From contig NC_091142.1 of assembly GCF_041381155.1 (NCBI RefSeq), positions 33,097,528-33,161,527 on the forward strand: a stretch of DNA of 64,000 nt. The letters run 5' to 3'. The stretch comes from Argopecten irradians (Eukaryota; Mollusca; Bivalvia; Pectinida; Pectinidae). The position numbers and the translations under genes are program-made. The notes under the pieces are model-generated. The model searched no databases and had not been told where the DNA came from. It saw nothing but the letters and a program-made list of their open reading frames with translations. This document shows positions 47,701-55,098 of this stretch, in pieces (the stretch's first letter is position 1; each line of letters opens with the position of its first letter).

Positions 47701-50700
47701 GCTACATTTTCGGGGGTAGCGGGTGTGAGCCCCGGTCTGATCGTTACATTTTCGGGGTATCGGGTGGGAGCCCCAGTCTGATCGCTACATTTTCGGGGAT
47801 AGCGGATGGGAGCGCCGGTCTGATCGCTACATTTTCGGAGATATCGGGTGGGAGCCCCAGTCTGATCGCTACATTTTCGGGGATAGCGGATGGGAGCGCC
47901 GGTCTGATCGCTACATTTTCGGGGGTATCGGGTGGGAGCCCCAGTCTGATCTCAACATTTTCGGGGGTAGCGGGTGGGAGCCCTGGTCTGATCGCTACAT
48001 TTTCGGGGTTAGCGGATAGGAGCCCCGGTCTGATCGCTACATTTTCGGGGGTAGCGGATGGGAGCCCCGGTCTGATCGCTACATTTTCGGGGGTATCGCG
48101 TGGGGGCCCCGGTCTGATCGCTACATTTTCGTGGGTAGCGGATGGGAGCCTCGATCTGATCGCCACATTTTCGGGAGTAGTGGGTGGGAGCCCCGGTCTG
48201 ATCGCTACATTTTCGGGGGAAGCGGATGAGAGCCCCGGTCCGATCGCTACATTTTCGGGGGAAGCGGATGAGAGCCTCGGTCTGATCGCTACATTTTCGG
48301 GGGTAGCGGATGGGAGCCTCGGTCTGATCGCTACATTTTCGGGGTTAGCGGATGGCAGTCCCTCTCTGATCGCTACATTTTCGGGGTTAGCGGATAGGAG
48401 CCCCGGTCTGATCGCTACATTTTCGGGGGTAGCGGACGGGAGCCCCTGTCTGATCGCTACACGGGTAGGAGGAGCCTCGTTGATCGCTACATTTTCGGGG
48501 GTAGCGGATGGGAGCCCCGGTCTGATCGCTACATTTTCGGGGGTAGCGGATGGGAGCCCCGGTCTGATCGCTACATTTTCGGGGGTAGCGGATGGGAGCC
48601 TCGGTCTGATCGCTACATTTTCGGGGGTAGCGGATGGGAGCCCCGGTCTGATCGCTACATTTTCGGGGGTAGTGGGTGGGAGCCTCGGTCTGGTCGCTAA
48701 ATTTTCGGGGGTAGCGGATGGGACATTTTCTCCTCCCCGGTTACATTGTAGTACTATGGAACAAACAACTTACTGTAATGCTATAGTTGGCCAAACTGCT
48801 GTTAAACAGAGACGTATTGTCCGGAGTGATACCCTCCCTGTAACAAGCCTCCGTGTTCCACTCATTGTCACAGTTAGTCCATGGCAGCACGGACTTAAAG
48901 GAGTTGACGAAGTACTCCAAGGCCCATGCCTCCATGATAGCTGTGTTGATGGCGCTGATGGCATTGATGACTGCTATGGCGATACCAATCCCTGTATATT
49001 AGACAAGTGTGTTACATCACTTTAATAACCATGCCGATAAGTAGGAATTATACAATTATCGACCTATTTTCAGGTGGATACGGTGAGTTATTAACCTGAG
49101 TACCTTGTTAAGTACAATAACGACGACTGATTAATGTAGTTGTGAAGTTCGTGGAAACATCACAGATGATAAGGCATCGAATCGATTTATAATTGACTAT
49201 GGGTCAAACAATACGGTAAAGGTATGTGTCGTCCTTATCTCAATAACTTTTAATACATCGCGGGCAGTGTTTCAGGTCCCTCGAATCACAGAGTGGGAAA
49301 CAGATGCGACTAATATTCGGCTTTAAATGTAATATCTCTGTAACTATTATTTTTATGATACAGATATTCAATAAAGATATTACCTCGCAAAAAGGGCTAA
49401 TAAAAGCGCAGAACTAAACCTAAAACTGTGATTTCTGAGAATATCGTTTTGCGTTGAAAATTTCATGAAGAGGTAAATAGCTCTGAGTCTGATGGGTATA
49501 GACGAATTGCACGATCGTGTCCGCCATATTGTTTTGGTTCATTAAAATATGGATACCACTGGATCCACTTTAAATGAATTCGTGTGTCAAAGATATGCTA
49601 ATTTTTTTAAATAAATATGGACATTTAGACAAGATTGTTGCTTAGCTTATAGAAATATTAATTATACTCTTTTAAATAATACATTTACTAGATATATCAA
49701 TCTCGTATATAATACATGTTTCTGATTTTACAGGCTTGTAAACTAATTCAAGGTCGAATATTCAAGATCCTGCATGGCTTTTTCCCGAAATAGATAGAAT
49801 TTTCGTTGAGTTCAAATCAAATTTTAGAATGTAGCACAATATAATATAATGTAATTGACCTGCTTTTATGTTTTTATACATCATTTAAATACAATATATT
49901 CTAATTCAAATTGCTTATGTTAGTCAATATCATGTTAAGAAAATCAATACCTTCATAAAGAACTTGGATATGGTATATCTTAGATGTGTTCACTCTACCA
50001 ATATTTACACATTATGTACCTTCTTAATAGGCATGTAATATATTTATATATATTTATATGATAAATTTAAAGAAAAATCCTTACGGACGAAATTTATATA
50101 CAGTTAGGTATATTCCAATCGAGTTCAAACCACTCTAGTTTAAAGTAACATGTTTTGATATTATTTGCATGTACACAGCTAGAATTGATGACTCTGAATA
50201 CATGTACATGTATAATGTAAACTTAATCACAATTACATGTATATATAATCACAGGTTTTTATCTCTCTCTTACCTTGAACTAGATCAATTTCAAGTTAAT
50301 GAGTATAATTTTAATATAACCAATATGCAAGGCAAGGCATATTATATATACACTATGCTTTGTAGACATGCAATTGGTCCATATAGGTAGCAGCTACTTC
50401 AAACGTGTGATACGGATTAATACATTAACATGTGAAATTCACTTTTCTTCTTTTTTGATGTCTGTTTTATCAAGGGAGATAATCTAGAGTGTAATTTGTT
50501 TTTAATTTAATCATGTTTTGAATCCAATACAAGATGGCAGCTCCAATATGAATGTTCACAAGATGGCAAATCTATTTAACCCGGACAAACGTTAACATTA
50601 TATGTATAACCATTTAGTTCTGCAGTCCCACATTTACAATGTTGTTTAAGTAATACAATACCTCTCAGTAGCGGACAGATATCCCAGAACCTCCACGGTC

Positions 50701-51587
50701 CTTTCCCTGAGTATTGCGACAGTGCCAGCTCTAGGAAGTACAGTGGTAGTCCGCACACCAACATCAGCAGGATGTAGGCGATAATAAAAGGACCTGGAAT
50801 AATACATAGATACTTCATTCTATACATATCTCAGAAAAAGGGATATATTTTCTAATTATCAAAGTGTAAGGTTAACGTGAAAATCCACAAGAAAAAATAT
50901 CCTACTTTATTCAGTCAATGTGTGGAATGAAAATGTATGATTGGACCATCAAATTATATGATCGATCTGTACAAAACTTCGTGCATTCGCGCGCTAAGAT
51001 TTTGCGTCCATATTTATGAAAAAATCCAAGGCGGCATAATTGCGTTTTGCGGATATGCAACTTTCATCCCAACATTGCAAAGGAAGACGAAGTATGAACT
51101 TTTTTGGCAGAAAAGGATTCCTTGTACACTAAATCAAATTACAAAGATAAATGTGATTAAACAAAATACTTTCTATAGAAAACTAATTAATTTTGATGGC
51201 CATACCGTCCAATCGTTTAGTACGAGGCTGATATATTTGTTTACGCTGATCTGAGCTCGGAGCTGTGTTATTATTGAACAACACAGACTTCCTCCATTTC
51301 TGTATGTTAGATACGGAACCCTCCAGAATTATCCCTAATACATACCTCCTCCATTTCTGTATGTTAGGTACGGAACCCTCCAGAAGTATCCCTAATACAT
51401 ACCTCCTCCATTTCTATGTTAGGTACGGAACCCTCCAGAATTATCCCTAATACATACCTCCTCCATTTCTGTATGCTAGGTACGGAACCCTCCAGAATTC
51501 CGGCAAACCGATGGAATATCCCAATAAAGCCACAACAAATTCGACACGAGAGCTCCACTTTACGTCCGCAGCGTTTGTTTCCTTCAT
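26542..51587 (-). CDS. SLC6-family (neurotransmitter:sodium symporter fold) transporter, 14 exons, ~612 aa
   Basis: Exons: 51587-51458, 50793-50662, 48991-48774, 46765-46695, 46290-46158, 45357-45223, 44963-44860, 43881-43757, 43550-43444 (tentative), 42950-42819, 42371-42272, 28502-28402, 27810-27643 and 26724-26542. All have AG/GT borders and the phases join into 1839 nt. Family blocks are YRNGGG (TM1), LPLYFLELALSQY (TM2), LPWTNCDNEWNT (loop 2), DEFW and ISDGISDLGTI (TM4), RALTLPGATKG (TM5), LWIEASFQTF (TM6), VVFSVLGVMSDE (TM7), VGLPYATQAGVYIFLLVDWY (TM9-10) and GAHRIDRDV (TM10-11). Loop 2 has NSS, NYS and NMT sequons. An in-frame TGA lies four codons before the ATG, so the N-terminal tail is short (~9 aa). 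Substrate cannot be told. Usual Na+/Cl- ligands are missing in TM1 and TM7, so an ion-coupled mechanism is uncertain. Intron 11 (13.8 kb) carries Gypsy in antisense. Confidence 0.9.
26801..27208 (+). mobile_element. TTAA-flanked MITE family B, full copy (408 bp, SLC6 intron 13)
   Basis: Left end TTAAAGGCCCACTACCTTTC and right end GAAAGGTAGTGGCCCTTTAA are inverted repeats that include TTAA. The interior contains CGCTGTTTTGCCGTGTGGCG and TAGTCAACTA. Diverged partial copies are at 29112-29345 and 46855-47115. No coding sequence was found. Confidence 0.88.
27890..28215. repeat. Degenerate quasi-repeat of GAGCGACAATG-type words (SLC6 intron 12)
   Basis: Words like ACGACATTGCGACAATGAG, GAACGAAGAGCAACGATACG and AAAGAGCGACAATGCC recur irregularly, and the right part is partly complementary (CTTTGTGCAGTGTTGCTCTTTG). 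Open frames on the minus strand here are products of this composition. It is possibly a decayed foldback element. Confidence 0.4.
28956..29020 (+). mobile_element. SINE-like fragment, copy 1
   Basis: GGAGCGGGTCGGTGTGG...TGTTAAATACGGTCTC-GTCACTCAG is shared with 52441-52496, and GGAGCATGCTTCTTT with 42035. It lacks the B-box half and is truncated. Confidence 0.55.
29112..29345 (+). mobile_element. MITE family B, diverged partial copy
   Basis: It matches the middle and right part of 26801-27208 (TTCACTTTGCTGTTTTGCC, TAGTGGTAGTCAACTA, GACTCTATAAAATTAT and CCATTTCGG). TIR ends are lost. Confidence 0.7.
29873..30158. mobile_element. Foldback element, ~250-bp imperfect palindrome
   Basis: Left arm TTACAGTTTATATAATTATG...TATGGACCC...TTTTAGACGTTTTAGGG...CCTATTCTACATT pairs with right arm AATGTAGAATAGGAT...CCCTAAAACGTCTAAA...GGGTCCA...TATATAAACTGTAAA. 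The centre is near 30022. A diverged relative lies at 30553-30890. It lies in SLC6 intron 11. Confidence 0.75.
30553..30890. mobile_element. Foldback element, diverged relative of 29873-30158
   Basis: Left arm AAGGATCTGAGAATAAG...TATGGACCC...ACGTTTGAGGGGTCTAGATA and right arm ATCGTATAAAATGGTCCATGGGCAC match the first copy. The loop is longer and unrelated (about 30655-30820). Confidence 0.6.
31834..33046 (+). repeat. 5' LTR of the Gypsy-type element
   Basis: TGTAACCCTATAGAG opens the region and is repeated at about 31905. A ~115-bp block (CTAGGTGACC...TGTTCTGGAA...AGGACAT) is duplicated at 32299-32408 and 32409-32523. TATAAATA is at 32755-32762, short GACTGAAGACTGAA repeats at about 32790, and AATAAA at 32949-32954. 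The right border is judged only from the following primer-binding-like site and is uncertain. Confidence 0.65.
33048..33063 (+). promoter_or_regulatory. Putative primer-binding site
   Basis: TGGTGCTGTGACCAGG follows the LTR and starts with TGG, as expected for pairing with the CCA end of a tRNA. The tRNA was not identified. Confidence 0.4.
33269..34440 (+). pseudogene. gag region of the Gypsy-type element, frameshifted
   Basis: The first frame runs 33269-33550 and the reading continues in another frame at about 33474-34214. The break is near 33480-33488, at a run of five C, consistent with a one-base indel. The second part resembles a retrotransposon capsid (SWEDLKKLLKQRF, VQIYAERLLQVAEDAY). 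It ends at TAG 34212-34214 after an incomplete CYKCKQ knuckle. A full CX2CX4HX4C zinc knuckle (CFQCNEEGHIRKNC) follows at about 34388-34430 in a different frame. Function in the family: capsid assembly and RNA binding. Confidence 0.85.
34502..35260 (+). CDS. Aspartic protease region of the Gypsy-type element
   Basis: The 252-residue open frame carries the retropepsin active site in LRALLDTGAEVSIIS near residue 35-45, and the second conserved block NCILGLDFL about 60 residues later. In the family it processes Gag-Pol. Its end overlaps the next frame by 26 bp with a +1 offset. That could be a frame break or a shift site; a one-base indel in this old copy is simpler. Confidence 0.85.
   Translation: MKRNKKHVSKKIEISGNPSTTVIKIGKQKLRALLDTGAEVSIISNRIFKMLPNKPRLRKESMTLQSVSSTPLKVIGSADISFQIRHLTLRHKFYVVDGMNRNCILGLDFLKQNGVRMYFDLACMRIGKTYFQLEEDIHIASIIRTTHKTLLRPQTATICQVRLPRTFKIPGSKLLEISANDTCIYDEPGLTLQNGVTKVTNPRKIPILILNQTNRTINLKRGSVVGKAQALEDKDISSITATKDDDKDEEKF
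35235..37163 (+). CDS. Reverse transcriptase and RNase H (642 codons)
   Basis: The open frame contains the RT fingers and palm (SPWSFGLVVVDKKDGSKRMC, FRSLNKIV) and the catalytic YLDD at 35853-35864. The Gypsy-type RNase H follows (LYTDASDTCIGACL, IEKEAFAVVYAL, RTDHRPLSYIF). A spacer leads into the histidine part of the integrase zinc domain (HDFLGH). The frame is lost near 37118, where coding similarity moves to another frame before the cysteine pair. In the family these enzymes copy element RNA to DNA in particles. Confidence 0.93.
   Translation: MTKTKKNFKEVDVPDEYSAETVKILRRNKDLFAKKDSQLGHTKTVKMHIETGDHKPIKNRPYRTPLKKRQVVDEAIDEMLEAKVIDRSRSPWSFGLVVVDKKDGSKRMCVDFRSLNKIVTPMSVPLPLIDDILTLLGHSKHFTTLDLKSGYWQVELDEESKQKTAFACHKGLFQFNRMPFGLSNAPAVFQELMNIVLQGCEQFATAYLDDVIIYSRTAEEHLKHLQIVFNKLRQHGLKLKLKKCTFFKKETEYLGFMITDKGVKPDQKKVEAIRALPTPTCVRDVRAFIGMCVYYRKHIPNFSKIAECLTELTKKYARFKWTEECQKSFDYLKESLTVVPLLAYPDPNLPYVLYTDASDTCIGACLTQKTKEGEEMPLYYLSHKLSPTQRRWSVIEKEAFAVVYALQKLDNYLHNSSFVIRTDHRPLSYIFSDKKTLNKKLSLWSLTVASYNCKVEYIEGRFNCCADLLSRLPTDTAEEAEDKQGETQETKDIHDVLDVDDRALEIGALNSNKFKPRDFVSSTVDTPDDIVKPHMDLPKDIDIRKTQDNDEDISKLRLRLCDGQATKSEEERFLVVDNLVYYLSNAESDDPVLRLYIPKELEGMMIRQYHDFLGHMAVDKTYDVIRKKLLFSFVIQEGSPTH
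37160..38158 (+). CDS. Integrase of the Gypsy-type element (core and C-terminus)
   Basis: The open frame starts inside the zinc domain (CVTCQ). The DDE core has Asp in VAMDLSG, Asp in LVTDNGSEN, and Glu in QSNGKVERFHR about 35 residues later. A basic C-terminal region with a small barrel-like block (WTPYYRIIEQTGPVSFKV) follows. The HHCC domain is split by two frame changes between 37118 and 37160. No intact start codon is present, so no functional protein is expected from this copy. Confidence 0.9.
   Translation: MKKCVTCQTRSHSNPHPPLQDSQIPPYPFAKVAMDLSGPYPQTLSGNKYIVSFIDVYSGFPEAFPVPDKSAANIVHLILEELFPRYGSVLELVTDNGSENIARSVKETLEALNIHHVTTSYYCPQSNGKVERFHRTMVDILAKKIKENVNTWDLFLNQVLAAVRFHTSEVTKASPFFLLYNRDVVLPLDTILKPRRRYAGEELHKIALEQQHKSFVLVHRHMKQAKKKQKKLADRNCKDENLKTGDRFLHKKTIKRTSKLDNKWTPYYRIIEQTGPVSFKVRNQLTGEVTKTHARHLRLANVDEWELPKDNIGRPLRKSTYVVSPESSSEES
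38241..38684 (+). CDS. Small acidic open frame downstream of integrase (147 codons)
   Basis: It is rich in Asp, Glu, Ser and Lys. Its last 40 residues contain a tandem 17-residue near-repeat (LRYFLRDPELFKKCLKYFLR). It lies 82 bp past the integrase stop in another frame and may be an extended Pol C-terminus separated by decay, or an accessory frame. I do not recognise the family. Confidence 0.4.
   Translation: MELRQRLRTRELDKASPIDSDDELIPLSQLKGKLNENNNADTQTDGVDDVDDASETGCTADDMEIDAVNKLANEVTPQISTAVDKTYQDDGLHNRKDVDSKNQTEEVKGNISKDSEKNLALSRKCLRYFLRDPELFKKCLKYFLRDQ
38690..41430 (+). other. Non-coding 3' region of the Gypsy-type element
   Basis: There is no supported gene. Open frames around 40024-40354 have no recognised relative and no envelope-like signal or membrane segments. 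Confidence 0.5.
41563..42003 (+). repeat. Truncated 3' LTR of the Gypsy-type element
   Basis: It aligns with the first ~380 bp of the 5' LTR: GTAAGCCTTGCTTAAGCC, TAGTAGCCCTGCAAAAGTCC, GATATTTGAATATTCCCGC, GGGGTACCTGTTG, TTATGTTAGCCGTGT and GCGCGGGGCTGAGTTAAA. It stops before the TATA region and is followed within ~20 bp by a SINE-like sequence. Substitutions and indels are many. A purine tract (AAGGAGGTGGGCGGTG) precedes it at 41431. Confidence 0.75.
42026..42170 (+). mobile_element. tRNA-derived SINE-like element, copy 2
   Basis: A pol III A box (TGGCTCAGTCGGTAGAGC at 42050) and B box (GGATTCGATTTC at about 42082) are spaced as in a tRNA. A tail shared with 52441-52580 follows (CTGGTC-GGGCACT-GACAGGAAT, TGTGTATTTTCCCT). 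It lies 100 bp from an SLC6 exon. Confidence 0.7.
43444..43550 (-). CDS. Tentative TM8 exon of the SLC6 gene
   Basis: After acceptor ATTAG the frame encodes GFSIGFIAYPKATELFPFTQ, a clear match to the SLC6 loop 4/TM8 entry (FIAYPEA-type). The following residues (PRDFILPG) no longer resemble TM8, and the expected Asp-Ser of the Na2 site is not seen. A weak donor GTTAGA at 43443 is in the right phase to join exon 10; GTCATA further upstream is also in phase. Beyond this the frame meets a stop at about 43420. Boundaries are uncertain. Confidence 0.55.
44077..44692. mobile_element. 616-bp TIR element in SLC6 intron 7, TA-flanked
   Basis: Left TAACGTGACGCTACCCAAAT and right TTTGGGTAGCGTCACGTTA are inverted. 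If the element proper is ACGTGACGC...GCGTCACGT, both sides carry TA, as in Tc1/mariner insertions. There is no transposase, so it is MITE-like. Confidence 0.75.
45731..45975. mobile_element. MITE-like element with TTGTTCAAAA terminal repeats
   Basis: Left GAGCCAAGTTGTTCAAAAGA and right TTTTTGAACAACCGGGCCC are imperfect inverted repeats; CTAACCAC follows inward on both sides. A ~28-bp right-end piece (CAACCGGGCCCTGACTGTCT...) is duplicated at 45962-46016. It is located in SLC6 intron 5. Confidence 0.6.
46855..47115 (-). mobile_element. MITE family B, partial copy in SLC6 intron 3
   Basis: The TIR TAAAGGCCCACTTCCTTTCC is followed by sequence matching the right half of 26801-27208 in reverse orientation (CATAACGCGGGT, CCCGCCGTCGTCCTAA, GTTGACTATCACTGC). 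The other end is lost. Confidence 0.75.
47583..48725 (+). repeat. 42-bp minisatellite, ~27 copies, in SLC6 intron 3
   Basis: The GC-rich unit is gggagccccggtctgatcgc followed by tacattttcgggggtagcggat. Units vary by substitution and a few by indels (near 47755 and 48460). It lies 48 bp past the donor of SLC6 exon 3. Because 42 is a multiple of three, long open frames arise on both strands. The plus-strand frame (47598-49025) runs on antisense through a true SLC6 exon, which argues that it is not a gene. Confidence 0.97.
48992..50661. other. SLC6 intron 2, nothing recognised
   Basis: AT-rich intron sequence. I found no terminal repeats or coding segments. Confidence 0.5.
51290..51510 (-). repeat. 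Four tandem ~57-bp copies of the TM1 exon end and splice donor
   Basis: On the minus strand each unit contains the last ~43 coding bases of SLC6 exon 1 (from TTCTGGAGGGTTCCGTACCT to GGAGGAG), the donor GTATGT, and ATTAGGGATA. Unit starts fall near 51483, 51426, 51371 and 51314 (spacing 57, 55 and 57). The most upstream copy in transcript order is the one in frame with the start codon. The others lie in intron 1. Reading past the first donor meets TAG in the second intron codon. Confidence 0.9.
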
Positions 51588-51599
51588 GTTGAATGTTCA

Positions 51600-52440
51600 C
51601 ACCTGTTTAATGAAATATTCAATTTTATAATATTGAGTATATTACTATGGACCCATATACAATTACAAACGTTTCCCAAAACTTAATATATGTACATATA
51701 CCATACAACGCGACCACTTGTAGTCATACCCAAAAGCTTAGGGCAAAAAGGTAAGGTAATACATTAAAAACTAATAGTTATCCTGAACTAGTCACCTGTA
51801 TGAAACAGACACGTTTCTACATTTGTACAGTTCACGATTCAGTATGGTTTATTAAGGGTACATATTACCTGACAGTGCCAAACACTATGCATGATATGGA
51901 ATGTAAAAAACTATGTCAGAAGACACTACACATAACATAAAATTAGGTCAAATGCCGTTCAGTAGGACTCATGCAGTGCTTGGATGTAGATATAGGGCCA
52001 CTCCATGTGATGATGCATACAACGCACATGTTCCTATTATAATACTTCATATCTTTGCTGATTTATTTTCTGAGAAATACATTAAATATCAGGACAAGCA
52101 AGTCAACCATTGTAATAAAGAGTTGATATATCTTTTTTATCACAAGCACCAAGTCTTCTAATATTCCCTTATAATAAATTACCTAATTATTTCTTACATT
52201 TATTTCTGAACATTTTCTTCAGTTGGAAAATATGGTTTATAGTTACTGATATGTGTTACACAACAGGTGAATGTTTCATGTTTGGCCTTTCGATAACTAG
52301 TACTATGCATGCACTGTCACTTTCATACGAACAAAAAACTATATGTTTACACATTTTTTTCTGGTTAGAGTGACGGTATACGTTGCGTTATAAATATCAA
52401 CATAACTTCTGTATACTATTATAGTTTTATAAATATGTAA
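51600..52440. other. Upstream flank of the SLC6 gene, nothing recognised
   Basis: It may contain the promoter or a 5' UTR exon: an AACAG acceptor-like site lies at about 51604-51608, just 5' of the start codon on the minus strand. No clear TATA box was seen. Confidence 0.35.
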
Positions 52441-52580
52441 AAGGAGCGGGTCGGTGTGACTTATATAGTGTTAAATACGGTCTCTGTCACTCAGCATGCT
52501 TCTTTCCACGCCGGAGACCCGGTTTCGATTCCTGGTCAGGGCACTCGACAGGAATGTGTATTTTCCCTATTTTTCTACGC
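52441..52580 (+). mobile_element. SINE-like element, copy 3
   Basis: It carries GGAGCGGGTCGGTGTG, a damaged A-box region, B box GGTTTCGATTCC, then TGGTCAGGGCACTCGACAGG and TGTGTATTTTCCCT, as at 42026. It is probably a pol III-transcribed retroposon family of tRNA origin. Confidence 0.65.
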
Positions 52581-52724
52581 ATACATACGGGTTTTGGTAG
52601 ACTTTCATACATTTTATCCACTACGTCAATTCAGTGTAATAGAATAAAAGTTCGTTAGAATGCCAAGCTTCGTAATAACTACGGCGTGGGGCGTGGAAAT
52701 GCTCAGTAAAGCGTGATGTACATA

Positions 52725-54010
52725 ATAATGTATGCAGATGATCTTGTACTAACTGCTGAATCAGTTAAAGATTTACAAGATATGCTGAATATGTTTAGCT
52801 CTCAGTAAATACTGACAAAACTAAAATTGTTGTGTTTAGAAATGGAGGTCACCTCCGAAATGATGAAGTGTGGTTTTTTGATGGAAAGGCGTTAGAGGTA
52901 GTGGAACAGTTTACCTACCTGGGTTTTTGTTTTCAAACATAATATTAAATTTAATATTGGACTAAAACAGCTTGATGCTCAAGGCCGAAAGGCAGTCCGA
53001 AAGGCAGTCTTTGCTTTACTGTCAAAGTGTAAAAAGATGAATTTAAATTGCCATACTTTGTTATTCATCTGAAGTATGGGGGATCTAGTAATGGTAGTGA
53101 GATTGAGAAATTACAACTGGAATTTTGTAAAAAGATTTTAAGTGTTAAAAATTCTACATGTAATACCATGATATATTTTGAATTAGGTAGATTTCCTTTA
53201 GTGTATACACAGTATTATTATGTGATTAAGTACTGGTTTTAACTTCTGAATAATAGTAATTGTTTACCACGTACAGCTTACCAGGAGTTAATGTTCTTGC
53301 CTAGACTTAAAAGAGTTTTTAATTGGGTAACTTTTGCGAAAGATAAACTGTTTTCACTTGGTCTTGATGATATATGGTTAAACCAAAACAATTTAGATAT
53401 TTCTGTAGATTTACCATATAATAAGCAAAGAATTTTTGACAATGCGCTCCAAAGTATGTATTCTTTACTAGAGAACTCTCCGAAATATCAACTGTACAGA
53501 CATTTGGTTGATGGATTATCATAACAGTTTTATTTGAGTAAATATATTTCAAAGGGTAATATAATTGCCCTTAATAGGTTGAGATTATCAGCTCACTCGC
53601 TAAATATTGAATCAGGAAGATATAGAAATATTGTTAGAAATGAGCGGTTTTGCATAATCTGTAACTCTGGTGATATTTAAGATGAATACCATTTTTTGTT
53701 TGGTCCAACTTTCCATGATATTCGTTCAAAACGAATTAAACTATATTATTGGAAAAAAGCCATCGGTGTTAAAAATGATACAATTACTAAGCTTAACTAA
53801 TTTGAAAGATTTGTCTATGTTAAGTAAATACATTTACGAGGCTAACCAAATAAGGAGAAATTATTGCCTGGAAAAAAACCTGTCCATTCACTGTGTATTT
53901 ATTATACATGTGTACATGTAACCTGTCCTCTCTACACTGCTTTAGTGCAGTGCCTGCTCTGTAAAAATGTTGTCTTTTGTACAGATGGGCTGTAAAGACT
54001 AAAGTAATAA
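52725..54010 (+). pseudogene. 5'-truncated, decayed LINE (RT C-terminal part)
   Basis: It starts at the RT motif C, MYADDLVLTAESVKDLQDML (YADD codons near 52731-52742). It continues with DKTKIVVFRNGG and EVVEQFTYLGF (thumb region), then KYGGSSNGSEIEKLQLEFCK, a Trp-rich block, and a C-terminal CxxC...DEYHFLF knuckle-like motif at about 53650-53700. Frame changes and stops occur near 52810, 52940, 53240, 53680 and 53800. It ends near AGTAATAAAAGAATTTG. A CR1/L2/jockey-like clade is possible; this is not determined. Confidence 0.85.
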
Positions 54011-54483
54011 AAGAATTTGAAGTCTACCCCTGTCACGTTACACTGAGTAGTAAGTAAAGGTAAAGCACCAGTGATATGCCGTTCACCACCAGAGGTAAGT
54101 TAATAACGGCTGACATTCACTATATCTTTATTACATTATATATTACTATTACAGTATATTATGTAATTACCAATGTCTCTCATTAGTTCATGTCAAGTGC
54201 AGTAAACCACTGTTATATCACACATCTGGTGACCGACACAATCACTTGATTATAAACATGTAACAGGAGCGAGACGGGCCCAGTTTGTTAATAACTACAA
54301 ACTACACCCGGTGTAACGTTGTAACGTTGAAAATGGACCCCCGTTGAAAACTGACCTCGGGTCAATTTCCAACGTTGAAAGATGACCCCGAAACCGTTGA
54401 AAACTGAACTTTAAGCGCACTTTTCACACCGACCCGTTGAAAATGTACCCCATTGAAATGTGACCCCAAAAAACTCGTTTTTA

Positions 54484-54896
54484 CAAAACGACACAACACA
54501 ACACACGGCACCACAACATCACACAACCACACAGCATCACACAACACAGCATCACACCAACTAACAACACAACACAACACAACAACACACAACACCACAC
54601 AACAACACAACATCACAACAAAACATCACACAACACAACAACACCACAATACACAACCACGCAACGACAATACAACACCACCCAACAACAACACAACACA
54701 ACATCACATATCAACACATCACAAAACAACACACAACAAAACAACAGAACATCACACAATAACACACAACAACAACAACAACACACAACACATAACCACA
54801 AAACAACAGTACAACACAACGCAACACAACACAAAGCAACACAACACAACCATACGCAGAACACAACACAACCATACGCAGAACACAACATAACCG
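54484..54896 (+). repeat. ACAAC/ACACA simple-sequence tract
   Basis: About 410 bp contain almost only A and C on this strand, with sparse T and G (ACAACACAACATCACAAC words). The 146-codon frame and the opposite Cys/Val-rich frames are artefacts of composition. Confidence 0.95.
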
Positions 54897-54963
54897 ATCC
54901 ATACGCAGGTATATAATACATGTATTCTTGTATTGCAGGGAATAAATAGAGGTTACACAATGA

Positions 54964-55098
54964 GTGGTTGTTGAATATTGAATTTATAGTGAGTTATTTT
55001 TTTAAAGTTACAAAAGACACGAGCTTAAGCGAGTGTCTTTTGTAACTTTTAAAAAAATAACTTACGAGTGTAGAATAAATTCAATATTCAACAACCAC
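54964..55098. repeat. ~135-bp palindrome
   Basis: Left GTGGTTGTTGAATATTGAAT...AAGTTACAAAAGACAC and right GTGTCTTTTGTAACTT...ATTCAATATTCAACAACCAC are nearly complementary. The centre is at TTAA near 55025. It would form a stable hairpin. It may be a small foldback element inside the larger TIR element. Confidence 0.9.

Noticed and set aside
47598-49025. 475-codon open frame on the + strand
   Set aside because: It is a by-product of the 42-bp minisatellite and runs antisense through a real SLC6 exon; the minus-strand frame through the array is equally open.
54453-54960. Thr/His-rich and Cys/Val-rich open frames
   Set aside because: They are the two strands of an A/C simple-sequence tract.
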